Positions 50,986-59,965 of a stretch of 64,000 nt of DNA are shown here, in pieces. The stretch is taken from NCBI GenBank assembly GCA_024695145.1, contig JAILIS010000010.1, positions 18,384-82,383 of the forward strand. The letters are read 5' to 3'. The stretch is from Lachnospiraceae bacterium (lineage in GTDB: Bacteria; Bacillota; Clostridia; Lachnospirales; Lachnospiraceae). Positions within the stretch are counted from its first letter, which is position 1. Each line of letters starts with the position of its first letter. The notes beneath the pieces were generated by a model. The model made no database searches. It had not been told where the DNA came from and saw only the letters and a program-made list of their open reading frames with translations. Both the position numbers and the translations under genes were made by a program.

Positions 50986-52662
50986 TCACCACGGCCCGTA
51001 AAATCCCGCTATGGAATCATCCGTTCCGTTTTCGTCTTCTATTATCCTTCCGTTCTCATCAAGGCTTGATTTGTAACCCTCCACAAGATAATCATATCTG
51101 CCGAGATTGATATCTATTACTGCCTTGATCCTTTCCTTATCAAACAGCGGTGCACGCGTGATCCTGTCAATTATCTCATAATACATTCTTGCATCATCAT
51201 TTTTGATCGCGCCTGTTCCCCAGTTGTATCTTACAAGATTCATGTAACCTACCGGAGCCTCACGCCACATATGCCCGATCCTCCAGCCGCTCTCTTTTAC
51301 CGCCGGCAGGTGTGCCAGATACGGATCTCCCAAAGCATACAGATCGTTTAAATAAAGATCGTTGTTATAATACTTCGTGATACCCGGAACGCTTGTTAGT
51401 ATCCCCCCGGTCATATTATTATCACGCAGTTCCTCTACGCCTTCATCGTTCCAAGTATTCTGAATACAGAGTTCTCCTGTGGTCACAAGCGAATAAACAT
51501 TATTAAACAGACTGGCAGTCGTAAAATATCCGGCTCTCTCATCGGAAACCGGAGAACCGATGGCTCCTCCGAACAGGAACTGATCGCTTATGACATGGGA
51601 AGTACAAGTAAAGATAAGTGCCGCAGATGCAAATCCCACAAAATACCGGTGAAACGAAGCTCCCTTTCCGAGTTCCGAAAACTCACGATTTTTAATATCC
51701 ATATAACAGATGAGGGAGATAAAAAACATAAGGGTAAAATGCCTGCCCATCATAAAATCTCCGCCGATGTATATCAGATACAATCCGTAGATAACCGGAC
51801 CCGACATACAGATTATATACTGAGGCTTTTTGACAGATACTGCCGCCAGAAAGGCAAACAGTATAACTACAAGAAGGATTGGATCACAGACCGCAGCATT
51901 CAGATAATACTTTATGCCTCTGATTATGTAATCGGAGAGAGGAAAATCAGTCCCGAGCTTTGCATATGCTGTATTCGGAAAAGGAAAACCGTAATAAAAG
52001 GTCGAAAACAATTCCCAGAGAACAAACGGCAGCAGCCCGAGAACTCCGAGTCCCACGGCCTTGACGAAGGATACGCCGTCTCTTCTGAACAGATACACAT
52101 ATAATGCCATCGGGACAAATATGAGAACGGTATCCATTCTCGTCATGGCGATCAGGGATACTGTAAGTGCAAGTAAGAGCATTTCCCGTCCGTCATAGTA
52201 CTCATGGGATAAATACAGCTTCATAAAGCATGCACCGAGGAAAAACAGCATACTGTTCTCGAGCCCCGAAGTTGTGTAACTGACAAAACTGACTGATCCT
52301 ATCAGGATAAGCGTACTGAAAATGATCTGTTTCTTTGTTTTGCAGTAATCCCATATCAATATCTTAAATGCCGACGCGGAAAACATGATATTGATCAAAA
52401 GAGATACAAAGAACATATCCCGTATCACAAAATACCCTGCCGCCACAACAAGTGTATAAAGAGGACATGTTGAAGCCGTTGCTCTTTGTCCTATATTGTA
52501 TACAAATCCGTTTCCTTCAACGAGGTTCTTCGCCATGATATAGGCGTGATAACTGTCATCACTCTGCCAAGCCAGTAATGTTATGACAAAACAAAAAACA
52601 AGAAGCGCAGAAAATTTGTATCTGTTTAATTCTTCACTGAAGTAGTCACTTATTTTATTCAT
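50986..52662 (-). CDS. Polytopic GT-C-like membrane glycosyltransferase (putative)
   Basis: A 558-residue membrane protein with about 11 helices in the first 360 residues and a soluble outer domain at the end. The first outside loop has QSDDSYHAYIMAKNLVEGNG, the acidic pair expected in GT-C enzymes that use lipid-linked sugars. This suggests transfer of a sugar to a wall polymer or protein outside the membrane (inference). It follows the FAD oxidoreductase by 22 bases on the same strand. Confidence 0.7.
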   Translation of the reverse strand: MNKISDYFSEELNRYKFSALLVFCFVITLLAWQSDDSYHAYIMAKNLVEGNGFVYNIGQRATASTCPLYTLVVAAGYFVIRDMFFVSLLINIMFSASAFKILIWDYCKTKKQIIFSTLILIGSVSFVSYTTSGLENSMLFFLGACFMKLYLSHEYYDGREMLLLALTVSLIAMTRMDTVLIFVPMALYVYLFRRDGVSFVKAVGLGVLGLLPFVLWELFSTFYYGFPFPNTAYAKLGTDFPLSDYIIRGIKYYLNAAVCDPILLVVILFAFLAAVSVKKPQYIICMSGPVIYGLYLIYIGGDFMMGRHFTLMFFISLICYMDIKNREFSELGKGASFHRYFVGFASAALIFTCTSHVISDQFLFGGAIGSPVSDERAGYFTTASLFNNVYSLVTTGELCIQNTWNDEGVEELRDNNMTGGILTSVPGITKYYNNDLYLNDLYALGDPYLAHLPAVKESGWRIGHMWREAPVGYMNLVRYNWGTGAIKNDDARMYYEIIDRITRAPLFDKERIKAVIDINLGRYDYLVEGYKSSLDENGRIIEDENGTDDSIAGFYGPW

Positions 52663-52684
52663 CTATACACCGCAAGAGTCCTTT

Positions 52685-53887
52685 TTATCCGAGCGCCATT
52701 TTTTCTGCCAGCTGCATGGCCAGCTTCATGCACACATCCGAATTGAAATGCTGCCACTGTCCCCACCGTCCGAGACCGTATATCCCTTTGGACTCTGTAT
52801 AATCCAGTAATTCTCTCATCTTCTCCTGCTTACCCACGGTATTTAGAGGGTATGCATAGTCATTGACAAAATAAATACTGCCCCGGGACTTTGCAGCCTC
52901 CTCATCATATCTTGTCAGATTCGTTTCCGTCCAGCACCCCTTTGAGCCCGGACAGAAATTATGACGTACAAGAATCCTGTGATAGGATCTTTCGGGGTCC
53001 GGATAATATATCCAGTGGGCTTCTGTATCCTGCTTCTCGGAAATATACTGCGTGACTATCGAGCTGTATTTAAGATCCTTTACATGGCTCTTAAGCCTGT
53101 CGGGAAGGTTTACATGCTCCATTTCAACCCATGGGATCGTAACTATTATCCTGTCGGCACAATATGTATCGTTTACGATCCGTTTGTCATAATCAATACT
53201 GCTTGCTTTTTCATTAAAACGGATCCTGTCACCGAGTCTGTCCGCCATCCTAAGAAACGCTTCTCCGTATCCGTATTTCTTCGGGTAGAAGAATCTCGCA
53301 TGCCCCGGCTGAGTACCGTACGGCCTTCGGTCTTCACAGGAACGCTTTGTTTCCTCATAAGAAACATTCGGAAGCTTTTCAAGCCAATATGTGCCCAGGC
53401 TGTCAAGATCTTCTCCGAACATCTTCCGGTTATACGGCAGCATATAATCCTCGGCAATGGCTTCGCCGAGCTTCCATTCTATCCAGTCCGTAAAACGCTC
53501 CGGCATCGGTTCGCCCGTGTTACACCCCGCTCTTTCTATCGAATCCAGATACCGTTTCTGTTTCTTTTCATCAAGCATCCAGATGTTGGCTTCTATCGGG
53601 CTTCCGATCATATCACCGTAGAGGTCTATGCGCGAATCGCGTTCATAAAGATCCCACTCATTTTCGGGCAGGAACCTGAACATAAAATCAGTCACGGATG
53701 CATCTTTCACATCCAGAAAATGACCGCCACCGGTATCAAACGGGCTTCCGTCAACATCGGTACTTTGGCACAGTCCGCCCGCACAGGATCCTCTTTCGAG
53801 TACAAGCAGATCCTCTTCACCCAGATCAAGCAGTTTATTTGCAAATGTCAGTCCGGAAGGACCGCCTCCGAGAATCAGATATTTCAT
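52685..53887 (-). CDS. FAD-dependent amine-oxidase/UDP-galactopyranose mutase-like oxidoreductase
   Basis: A 400-residue flavoprotein. The FAD-binding dinucleotide fold opens the chain (YLILGGGPSGLTFANKLLDL, then LVLERGSCAGGLC), followed by FDTGGGHFLD and, near the end, GLGRWGQWQHFNSD. It resembles the protoporphyrinogen oxidase/UDP-galactopyranose mutase superfamily, so it may modify a nucleotide sugar for the neighbouring GT-C-like protein. The reaction cannot be set from sequence alone. Confidence 0.8.
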   Translation of the reverse strand: MKYLILGGGPSGLTFANKLLDLGEEDLLVLERGSCAGGLCQSTDVDGSPFDTGGGHFLDVKDASVTDFMFRFLPENEWDLYERDSRIDLYGDMIGSPIEANIWMLDEKKQKRYLDSIERAGCNTGEPMPERFTDWIEWKLGEAIAEDYMLPYNRKMFGEDLDSLGTYWLEKLPNVSYEETKRSCEDRRPYGTQPGHARFFYPKKYGYGEAFLRMADRLGDRIRFNEKASSIDYDKRIVNDTYCADRIIVTIPWVEMEHVNLPDRLKSHVKDLKYSSIVTQYISEKQDTEAHWIYYPDPERSYHRILVRHNFCPGSKGCWTETNLTRYDEEAAKSRGSIYFVNDYAYPLNTVGKQEKMRELLDYTESKGIYGLGRWGQWQHFNSDVCMKLAMQLAEKMALG

Positions 53888-53938
53888 AAGAATGATTATA
53901 GCAATCTTTTATAGTTCCCTCAAACTAAATTTATAACT

Positions 53939-53980
53939 GTAATAAGGTCTGTCCCCACTTCGTGGGTCTCCACTTATTAC
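53939..53980. repeat. Nested 42-bp palindromic element, copy 1
   Basis: GTAATAAGG at one end and CTTATTAC at the other form an outer inverted repeat, with an inner palindrome CCCAC-TTC-GTGGG. Copy 2 at 54037-54078 has the same length and matches at 37 of 42 positions. It lies between two convergent-free minus-strand genes, upstream of the FAD oxidoreductase start. Confidence 0.85.
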
Positions 53981-54008
53981 ATTCCATAAGGTCGCTCGCC
54001 GATTTGAT

Positions 54009-54023
54009 TTCGACTTCGTCGAA
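54009..54023. repeat. Short palindrome between the two 42-bp elements
   Basis: TTCGAC-TTC-GTCGAA, a perfect 6-bp inverted repeat with the same TTC centre as the inner palindrome of the flanking 42-bp copies. The whole block 53939-54078 may be one composite extragenic palindromic element. Confidence 0.7.
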
Positions 54024-54036
54024 TGCGGCTCGCGGT

Positions 54037-54078
54037 GTAATAAGGAATCTCCCCACTTCGTGGGTCCCCCCTTATTAC
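54037..54078. repeat. Nested 42-bp palindromic element, copy 2 (overlaps a stop codon)
   Basis: Same structure as copy 1 (outer GTAATAAGG/CTTATTAC, inner CCCAC-TTC-GTGGG). Its right arm contains the stop codon and part of the last codon of the carboxypeptidase gene (stop at 54075-54077), so the element supplied or rewrote the gene's end. It could also act as a hairpin terminator for that gene. Confidence 0.85.
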
Positions 54079-55850
54079 ATTCTCCATCGGTCGGGATGAT
54101 CTAGAGGGAGCAGTTCTATATTATAGCCTTCCATTTCGGGAAAATCCTGTATCATGCGCTCTTCATCATAATGCTCTTCTTCGTAGTAATCGTCTTCTTC
54201 ATAGTTTTCTTCATAATAATCGTCTTCTTCGTAGTCGTCCTCATCATAATACTCCTCGGCAACCTGTCCGGAAGCATCGGCACTGCGCTTCTGAAGTTCC
54301 CTGTAGATCGGTTCCATATACATGTCTCTCGGGGTAAGCTGTTCGCCGGGATTTTTCCGTCTTTTGTTCTCACTGCGCTTCTTGTAATTGTATCTCTTGT
54401 TCTCGCTACGTTTTTTGTAGCGCTTTCTTTTTTTCATCTTTGCTCTTTGGGCACTTTTTATGAATCTTATCACCAGAGCTATGACCAGGATGATAAAGAA
54501 CAGTATCCCGACTATGGCAAACAGTTTTTTTACAACGTCTGACACTGTTACAAATACCGTTTTGCGGTTCGGAGTAAATGTTTCGGGCTGGTCGGATGAA
54601 CTGTCGGTGATGATGTTCGCAAACTCAAACAGCTTATTATCATCCGAGGCATAGTCAAGCGTCGTCCCTCCGACCCTGTTGTCGTCGACATAATAGTCAA
54701 GACTTGCAACAGCGCCTTCCGTCTCCGGCTCAAAATCAACCATTACAGTAGCTTCTTCGAAGCTCATCCCTTTCGGGATAACAATGCTCCCGTTTTTATT
54801 AAGCGAGAGTATCTCCTTTGAGCTACCCATGATATCCAGCTTTGTATGGAAAAAGCTGGCGGATCTTATGTTGTATCTCGTTTCATTATCAGCAACGTTA
54901 AGCTTCTGAAAACTTGCAAACCCGTAGTCCAAAAGATCTGCCGTGTCGGTAAATTGATAAGGACTTTCATCCTTCATGACAACACATATCAGCTTCATCT
55001 GATCGCGTCTGGCACATGTAACAAGTGTCTGTCTGGCATCGGAGGTAAACCCCGTCTTGCCGCCGACTATACCTTCATACTCATATTTTTTTCCCGGAAG
55101 CATCTTGTGATGATTCTCGAGCGGTCTTTCCTCGTCGGTCAGATTGGTAGTGGGTATGACATACTTGACGGAACCCGAGATCATACACAATGTCTCATTG
55201 GAAAAAAAGGCTCTTGCGATCTTTGCAAGGTCCATGGCACTGACGTAGTGTTCCGGATCCGGAAGACCGCTGGCATTAACAAAATGGGTGTTCGTACAGC
55301 CAAGCGCTTTCGCCTTTTCATTCATCATGCCCACGAATGTTTCCAGATCTCCTCCGACATGCTCAGCCAGTGCATATGCAACTTCATTTGCGGATCCGAG
55401 AAGAAGACCGTACAAACACTGTTCCACTGTCAGTTGTTCGCCTTTTTTTATCCCTATCCGTGAAGAACCCCATTCGGTATTGTCTATGGCTGCATCGGAG
55501 AATGTTACGATCTCGTCCATCTGACAGTTTTCCACCACAAGCAAAGCCGTCATGATCTTCGTGGTACTGGCAGGATACAGCGGCTCATCGACATTTTTGG
55601 AGTATAGTACAGCTCCGGTATCAACCTCCATCAGGACAGCCGATTCCGTTCCGTTTTCCGGTCCTTTCGGCCAGCCTGATATGGAATCGGAATCAATGGG
55701 AAGTGTTTTTCTTGCCTCCCACTGATCGGCATACTCATCCGTCGGGAGTGTATCAACCGCAAAGATGTCATCCGCAAATATACACCGGATCAATATGAAC
55801 GCAAAGAAAAAGAATGCGATCTTTGTTGCAAAAACCGTATTTTTACGCAT
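54075..55850 (-). CDS. D-alanyl-D-alanine carboxypeptidase (S11) with basic/acidic C-terminal tail
   Basis: A 591-residue penicillin-binding enzyme that trims the terminal D-Ala of peptidoglycan stem peptides. A signal peptide (VFATKIAFFFFAFILIRCIF) comes first. The catalytic motifs follow: PASTTKIMTALL (SxxK), SANEVAYAL (SxN) and GGKTGFTSDAR (KTG). A PBP5-C-like domain and a membrane helix near 460-480 (LFAIVGILFFIILVIALVIR) come next. After the helix is a very basic stretch (KKRKRYKKRSENKR, repeated) and then a Glu/Asp/Tyr repeat (DDYEEDDYYEENYEEDDYYE), both unusual for PBP5. ATG 55850 is the signal-peptide start; earlier in-frame ATGs lie inside the divergent gene. Confidence 0.94.
   Translation of the reverse strand: MRKNTVFATKIAFFFFAFILIRCIFADDIFAVDTLPTDEYADQWEARKTLPIDSDSISGWPKGPENGTESAVLMEVDTGAVLYSKNVDEPLYPASTTKIMTALLVVENCQMDEIVTFSDAAIDNTEWGSSRIGIKKGEQLTVEQCLYGLLLGSANEVAYALAEHVGGDLETFVGMMNEKAKALGCTNTHFVNASGLPDPEHYVSAMDLAKIARAFFSNETLCMISGSVKYVIPTTNLTDEERPLENHHKMLPGKKYEYEGIVGGKTGFTSDARQTLVTCARRDQMKLICVVMKDESPYQFTDTADLLDYGFASFQKLNVADNETRYNIRSASFFHTKLDIMGSSKEILSLNKNGSIVIPKGMSFEEATVMVDFEPETEGAVASLDYYVDDNRVGGTTLDYASDDNKLFEFANIITDSSSDQPETFTPNRKTVFVTVSDVVKKLFAIVGILFFIILVIALVIRFIKSAQRAKMKKRKRYKKRSENKRYNYKKRSENKRRKNPGEQLTPRDMYMEPIYRELQKRSADASGQVAEEYYDEDDYEEDDYYEENYEEDDYYEEEHYDEERMIQDFPEMEGYNIELLPLDHPDRWRM
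54148..54260 (-). repeat. Asp/Glu/Tyr-coding low-complexity repeat
   Basis: Imperfect repeats of a GAAGATGACTACTAT-like unit (minus strand) encode the acidic-aromatic tail of the carboxypeptidase. Just upstream, an AAGCGCAGTGAGAACAA-like unit appears twice and encodes the basic KKRSENKR repeats. Confidence 0.75.
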
Positions 55851-55902
55851 ACAAAATAATATTACCACATTTTTGATGCTACCGCATTCGCTCTTGTTAT
55901 TG

Positions 55903-55908
55903 TATAAT
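55903..55908 (+). promoter_or_regulatory. -10 box (TATAAT) just before the decarboxylase start
   Basis: TATAAT at 55903-55908 would start transcription near 55914-55916, only a few bases before the ATG at 55918. No Shine-Dalgarno is present and no good -35 is seen at the normal spacing, so a near-leaderless mRNA is possible. Confidence 0.45.
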
Positions 55909-55917
55909 AATCGAATA

Positions 55918-57093
55918 ATGATCGACAAAGAATGTTTATTTGATATTACTGACAGATTTCCAACGCCCCTCTTTGTATTTGACGAAGATGAACTGACCGG
56001 GCGCACATATAAGATCCGCGACATACTCGGGGATATTCCTTTATGTTTCTCAATAAAAGCCAATCCGTTTCTGATCCCGTCATTGATCAATGTCGTTGAC
56101 AGATTTGAAGTTTGCAGTCCGGGCGAACTAGCTATTTGCAAAAAGCTTTCAGTGTCTCCGGAAAAGATCATTTATTCGGGTGTTCACAAAGAGGCTGAGG
56201 ATATTGAAGATGCTATCCTTACCGGTGCGGGAATACTTACTGCCGAGTCCATACGGCATTACCGGCTGATAAAAAATGTATCGGAGCGACTTGGCCAAAA
56301 GACCTGCGTTCTTTTGAGACTGAATTCAAAAAGCCAGTTCGGCATGTCCCCGGCAGACATCGAAACAGTTCTTTCGGATCCGTCTCCTAATATCGATGTG
56401 ATCGGACTTCATTACTTTGCCGGGACCGGAAGAAAGAAAACTTCCAAACTGGCTGATGAGCTTTTAATGCTCGAAGATACCATCTGCTCATTAAGAAACA
56501 AATACGATACACCGCTTCCGATGCTGGAGTATGGGCCGGGTCTGCCGTTTCCTTATTTTACCGATGACGACTTTTCGGATACTTTACGGCCATTAAAAGA
56601 TCTGCTGCCTTATCTTGAAAAAATATCCGGAAAATGCAGTCTTTCTGTCGAGATGGGACGTTTTATCGCGAGCAGCTGCGGTTATTATCTGACCTCGATA
56701 TGTGATATCAAGAATGCCTCCGGTTCCGACTGGTGCATAGTTGACGGGGGTATCAATCATGTAAACTATCTCGGTCAGATGATGGGCATGAAAACACCGG
56801 TGATCCGGCATATGCAGGGCAGATGTATCGTTGATGATTCGGACGGCAATGATTACTGTATCTGCGGATCACTGTGTTCTACAAATGATGTTCTTGTCCG
56901 CTCTCTTCCGCTTAAAGGGGCTGGTGAAGGTGACATACTTGTATTTGAGAACATCGGTGCGTATTCCGTGACAGAAGCTATGGGACTGTTCCTGTCAAGA
57001 ACTCTCCCGCGCATAGTAATGTGCAAAGAAAATACGCCGCAGCTTGTGCGTGATGCAAAAGAGTCGTGGATGATAAATATACAGGATATGTAA
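55918..57093 (+). CDS. Fold-III PLP-dependent decarboxylase (LysA/ODC-like) heading a dlt-like operon
   Basis: A 391-residue enzyme of the alanine-racemase-barrel decarboxylase family (diaminopimelate, ornithine, arginine and carboxynorspermidine decarboxylases). The PLP lysine is in LCFSIKANPFL. Other motifs are VCSPGELAI, GLHYFAGTG, EMGRFIASSCGYY and GSLCSTNDVL (the CxxxD active-site pair). The substrate is not fixed by these. ATG 55918 lacks a Shine-Dalgarno; longer frames upstream overlap the divergent carboxypeptidase. The MBOAT starts one base after the stop, so the enzyme is an integral part of the operon. The combination of PLP decarboxylase, carrier protein and adenylating ligase also occurs in exosortase-associated loci. 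Confidence 0.88.
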   Translation: MIDKECLFDITDRFPTPLFVFDEDELTGRTYKIRDILGDIPLCFSIKANPFLIPSLINVVDRFEVCSPGELAICKKLSVSPEKIIYSGVHKEAEDIEDAILTGAGILTAESIRHYRLIKNVSERLGQKTCVLLRLNSKSQFGMSPADIETVLSDPSPNIDVIGLHYFAGTGRKKTSKLADELLMLEDTICSLRNKYDTPLPMLEYGPGLPFPYFTDDDFSDTLRPLKDLLPYLEKISGKCSLSVEMGRFIASSCGYYLTSICDIKNASGSDWCIVDGGINHVNYLGQMMGMKTPVIRHMQGRCIVDDSDGNDYCICGSLCSTNDVLVRSLPLKGAGEGDILVFENIGAYSVTEAMGLFLSRTLPRIVMCKENTPQLVRDAKESWMINIQDM

Positions 57094-57094
57094 T

Positions 57095-58651
57095 ATGGCT
57101 TTTTATTCTTTAGCCTTTTTCGGCTTTGTTTTGATCTTTTTTGTCCTTCACTGTCTGCTGGGCGATTTTTTTCCGAAATATCAGTGGATCGCACGTCTTA
57201 TGGCGGGAATAGCTTTTTTCCTGTATCTGTCAGGCTTTAAGATCGTATTTGTTCTTATATCAGCGGTATCCATCTGGGGCGGAGCCCTGATCATATCCGG
57301 TCTTGCAAAAAAGAATAAAGAAAAACGGTCCCGCGAAGGTATAACAAAGGAAGAAAAAAAGCTCCTTCGCAAAAAAGACCGCAAAGTCAGGATGATCTGG
57401 ACCGCTCTGATCGTCATCATCAATCTGGGGCTTCTGATATTTTCAAAATACATACTTCCCGTCACGAACCATCCGATAGCTCTTCCGATCGGGATATCCT
57501 TCTATTCTCTTCAGGCTGTATCTTATATTGTTGATATTTACGGCGATAAATATGAACCTCAGAGGAATTTCGGAAAAGTTCTTCTGTATCTTGTATGGTT
57601 TCCGCAGCTTATTCAGGGTCCCATCAACCGTTACGATCTGATCAGGGATGACCTGTATAAAAACTACAGAATATGCGCTCCGGAGTTCAGATATGCATTT
57701 TATGTATTCCTTTTCGGAGCAGTAAAAAAATACGCTATTGCCGATGTGCTCGCTCCATTTGTCAATGCCTCACTGAATAACGATTCTTCCGGATATCCGG
57801 GTTCGTTCGCTCTGTTCGGAGCCCTGATGTTTGCCATAAGGCAGTATGCTGATTTTTCCGGAGGGATTGATATGTCAATGGCTGTATCACTGCTTTTCGG
57901 AGTTAAAATGAACGAGAACTTCCGGCAGCCTTATTTCTCGACTTCTCTGGCACAGTTTTGGAGAAGATGGCATATAACACTCGGAAGCTGGATGAGGGAC
58001 TATGTTTTTTATCCTTTTGTAACGACAAAACCGGTCTCGAACATGACAAAAAAGATAAGCAGCCGGTTTGGTGCTCATGCGGGAAGGGCTGTTACCGGAG
58101 GTATCAGCAACCTGATAGTCTTTGCTCTTGTCGGCCTTTGGCACGGACCGGAAAAGCACTTTATCTGCTGGGGCCTGTATAACGGTCTTATCATAGCTGT
58201 AAGTGATGCTCTTTCCCCTCTTTTTTCAAAGATGAACACTCTGCTGCATATCAACACGGATTCAAAAGCCTTCTACGGCTTCCGTATTTTCAGGACTTTT
58301 ATGATAGTTGTGTTTGCGGGATACTTTGACGTAATAGGACCGGTAAGAACAGGACTGTCCTGCTTTGTAAATACATTATTCAATTTTGATCTGAGCGGTG
58401 GAGTATCAATGATCGGACAGCTGTTTACGGACGGGATCACTTCGGTGGAAGCTGTAGTTACCGCATCTGTTGCCGCATTGCTTCTATTTGTCAACAGTGT
58501 TTATAAAGAAACCGGACATTCACCTGTTCGTTCATTATGTTCCCGTCATTATCTGCTCAGATGGGTTGTATGTTTTTCATTGATGGGGCTGCTTTTGTAT
58601 TCCTTTACGGTCTCATCCGATATCAGAGGATTTATGTATGCGGCGTTCTAA
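57095..58651 (+). CDS. MBOAT O-acyltransferase, DltB-like
   Basis: A 518-residue polytopic acyltransferase. LPIGISFYSLQAVSYIVDIY, QFWRRWHITLGSWMRDYVFY and the catalytic His in VGLWHGPEKHFICWGLYNG mark the MBOAT family. In DltB the same parts accept an aminoacyl group from carrier-protein thioester and move it outward. Here the carrier protein and ligase are two genes downstream. A charged cytoplasmic insert (KKNKEKRSREGITKEEKKLL) lies near residues 71-90. The stop overlaps the next gene by 14 bases. Confidence 0.94.
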   Translation: MAFYSLAFFGFVLIFFVLHCLLGDFFPKYQWIARLMAGIAFFLYLSGFKIVFVLISAVSIWGGALIISGLAKKNKEKRSREGITKEEKKLLRKKDRKVRMIWTALIVIINLGLLIFSKYILPVTNHPIALPIGISFYSLQAVSYIVDIYGDKYEPQRNFGKVLLYLVWFPQLIQGPINRYDLIRDDLYKNYRICAPEFRYAFYVFLFGAVKKYAIADVLAPFVNASLNNDSSGYPGSFALFGALMFAIRQYADFSGGIDMSMAVSLLFGVKMNENFRQPYFSTSLAQFWRRWHITLGSWMRDYVFYPFVTTKPVSNMTKKISSRFGAHAGRAVTGGISNLIVFALVGLWHGPEKHFICWGLYNGLIIAVSDALSPLFSKMNTLLHINTDSKAFYGFRIFRTFMIVVFAGYFDVIGPVRTGLSCFVNTLFNFDLSGGVSMIGQLFTDGITSVEAVVTASVAALLLFVNSVYKETGHSPVRSLCSRHYLLRWVVCFSLMGLLLYSFTVSSDIRGFMYAAF

Positions 58652-59702
58652 GTACATACGCAGAATATTGAAAGCGATCCTTTTCGTTCTTATCTTCGTT
58701 TTATTCACGCTAATACTCGATTTTTCCTTCGAGCTTGACGAGGCAGTGACTGAGAAGATGCTGTCATCCTATTCGGAACAGACAGACATTGAAACCGTAT
58801 TTGTCGGAAACTCGGCAGGGGAAATGTTACTGGCGGATCAATACGGTATGACCGCCGGAGAAAAAGCATTTAATATGTGCACACCTTCACAGGGACTGTC
58901 TGTATCTCTCAAAAACATAAAGCTTGCCTGTTCACATCACAGGATCGATAAAGTTGTGCTGCTTCTGACTTTTGACACGATCAATTCCGATAATTATGAC
59001 GGTATCGATCACGTCTATGACCGGGTTGTTGATTCTTCCAGTCCGTTCGCTGACCGTATAAAGAAAACGGTTAAACGGAATCTTGAACAGTCTCTTTCAT
59101 ATGACATCATCAATACCGAGGAAACCATCAATCTGTGGATCCCCTGGGAACGGGAGACTACAAGAGGTTTTAAGAATCTTTGGAATAACCTGAAAAGAAG
59201 GATTCTTCGCTATATCAACAAAGACCCTCTCGGCAGTCATATTCTATTCGACCTGAATAAAGCAACATATGAGAGAGTTCCCGAATACCTTTCAGATGAT
59301 GATCTGGCACTTTTAAGCGATGATATCGAAAAAGCTTCCGCTAATTCCCTTCCACCCGGGATGCTTGCGGAAGACAAACTCATGCTTCTTGCCGAGATAT
59401 GTACTTTCTGCCGGAATAACAACTTAGTGCTTATGGTAATAGTCACCCCTCACCAAACCGATTACTATGAACGATTCTCGTCATATCGTGAGGAAAGTGA
59501 ATTGCTCAGCACGTGTCTTGATGATTTTATATCAAAAAGAGGTTTTATGTATTATAATACAGAAGATGATCCTGCGCTTCACGATACACTTCCCGATGAT
59601 TATTTCTTTGACTGGGAGCATGTGGACAGCGCACACAAGAAGGAAGCAACCGATTATCTTACAAATGTGATCATGAGGTTGTCACCTGCAAAAGATCAAT
59701 AA
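58638..59702 (+). CDS. DltD/SGNH-like membrane-anchored transfer protein
   Basis: A 354-residue protein with an N-terminal membrane helix (RILKAILFVLIFVLFTLILD) and an extracytoplasmic SGNH-like fold. TVFVGNSAGEML carries the Ser block (GNS in place of GDS), and FFDWEHVDSAHKKEA carries the Asp-x-x-His pair. DltD has this topology and helps hand the aminoacyl group to the polymer. Overall similarity to DltD looks weak, so the match is by architecture and context. GAGG lies 8 bases before the start. It is coupled to the MBOAT. Confidence 0.8.
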   Translation: MRRSKYIRRILKAILFVLIFVLFTLILDFSFELDEAVTEKMLSSYSEQTDIETVFVGNSAGEMLLADQYGMTAGEKAFNMCTPSQGLSVSLKNIKLACSHHRIDKVVLLLTFDTINSDNYDGIDHVYDRVVDSSSPFADRIKKTVKRNLEQSLSYDIINTEETINLWIPWERETTRGFKNLWNNLKRRILRYINKDPLGSHILFDLNKATYERVPEYLSDDDLALLSDDIEKASANSLPPGMLAEDKLMLLAEICTFCRNNNLVLMVIVTPHQTDYYERFSSYREESELLSTCLDDFISKRGFMYYNTEDDPALHDTLPDDYFFDWEHVDSAHKKEATDYLTNVIMRLSPAKDQ

Positions 59703-59728
59703 TATCAATTGACAGAAAGAGGCATACA

Positions 59729-59956
59729 ATGGAAGAATTACTTGAGATCTTAAAAGATGTAAGAGACGATGTTGATTTTGAAAACTGTGAGAAACTGGTA
59801 GATGACGGAATACTTGCTTCTTTTGATATTCTTCAGATCATATCTGCCATCAATGAGGAATTTGATGTGGAGATTCCTGCAACAAGTATCATCCCTGCAA
59901 ATTTCAATTCAATGAAAGCCATGTACGCAATGATCGAAAAACTTCAGGAGGACTGA
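59729..59956 (+). CDS. Acyl/aminoacyl carrier protein (DltC-like)
   Basis: A 75-residue four-helix carrier protein. DDGILASFDILQIISAINEE holds the phosphopantetheine Ser (ASFD; the usual DSL/DSM with Ala for Asp before Ser). Asp/Glu-rich surface, as usual for carriers. It would be loaded by the adenylating ligase 9 bases downstream. AAAGAGG precedes the ATG. Confidence 0.93.
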   Translation: MEELLEILKDVRDDVDFENCEKLVDDGILASFDILQIISAINEEFDVEIPATSIIPANFNSMKAMYAMIEKLQED

Positions 59957-59965
59957 ATCTTCTCT

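Noticed and set aside
55765..55917. N-terminal extension of the decarboxylase
   Set aside because: It would run over the signal-peptide coding part of the divergent carboxypeptidase and has no similarity to the family N-terminus.
55851..56171. N-terminal extension of the carboxypeptidase
   Set aside because: The frame is open, but it covers the start of the divergent decarboxylase, and a clear signal peptide starts at 55850.
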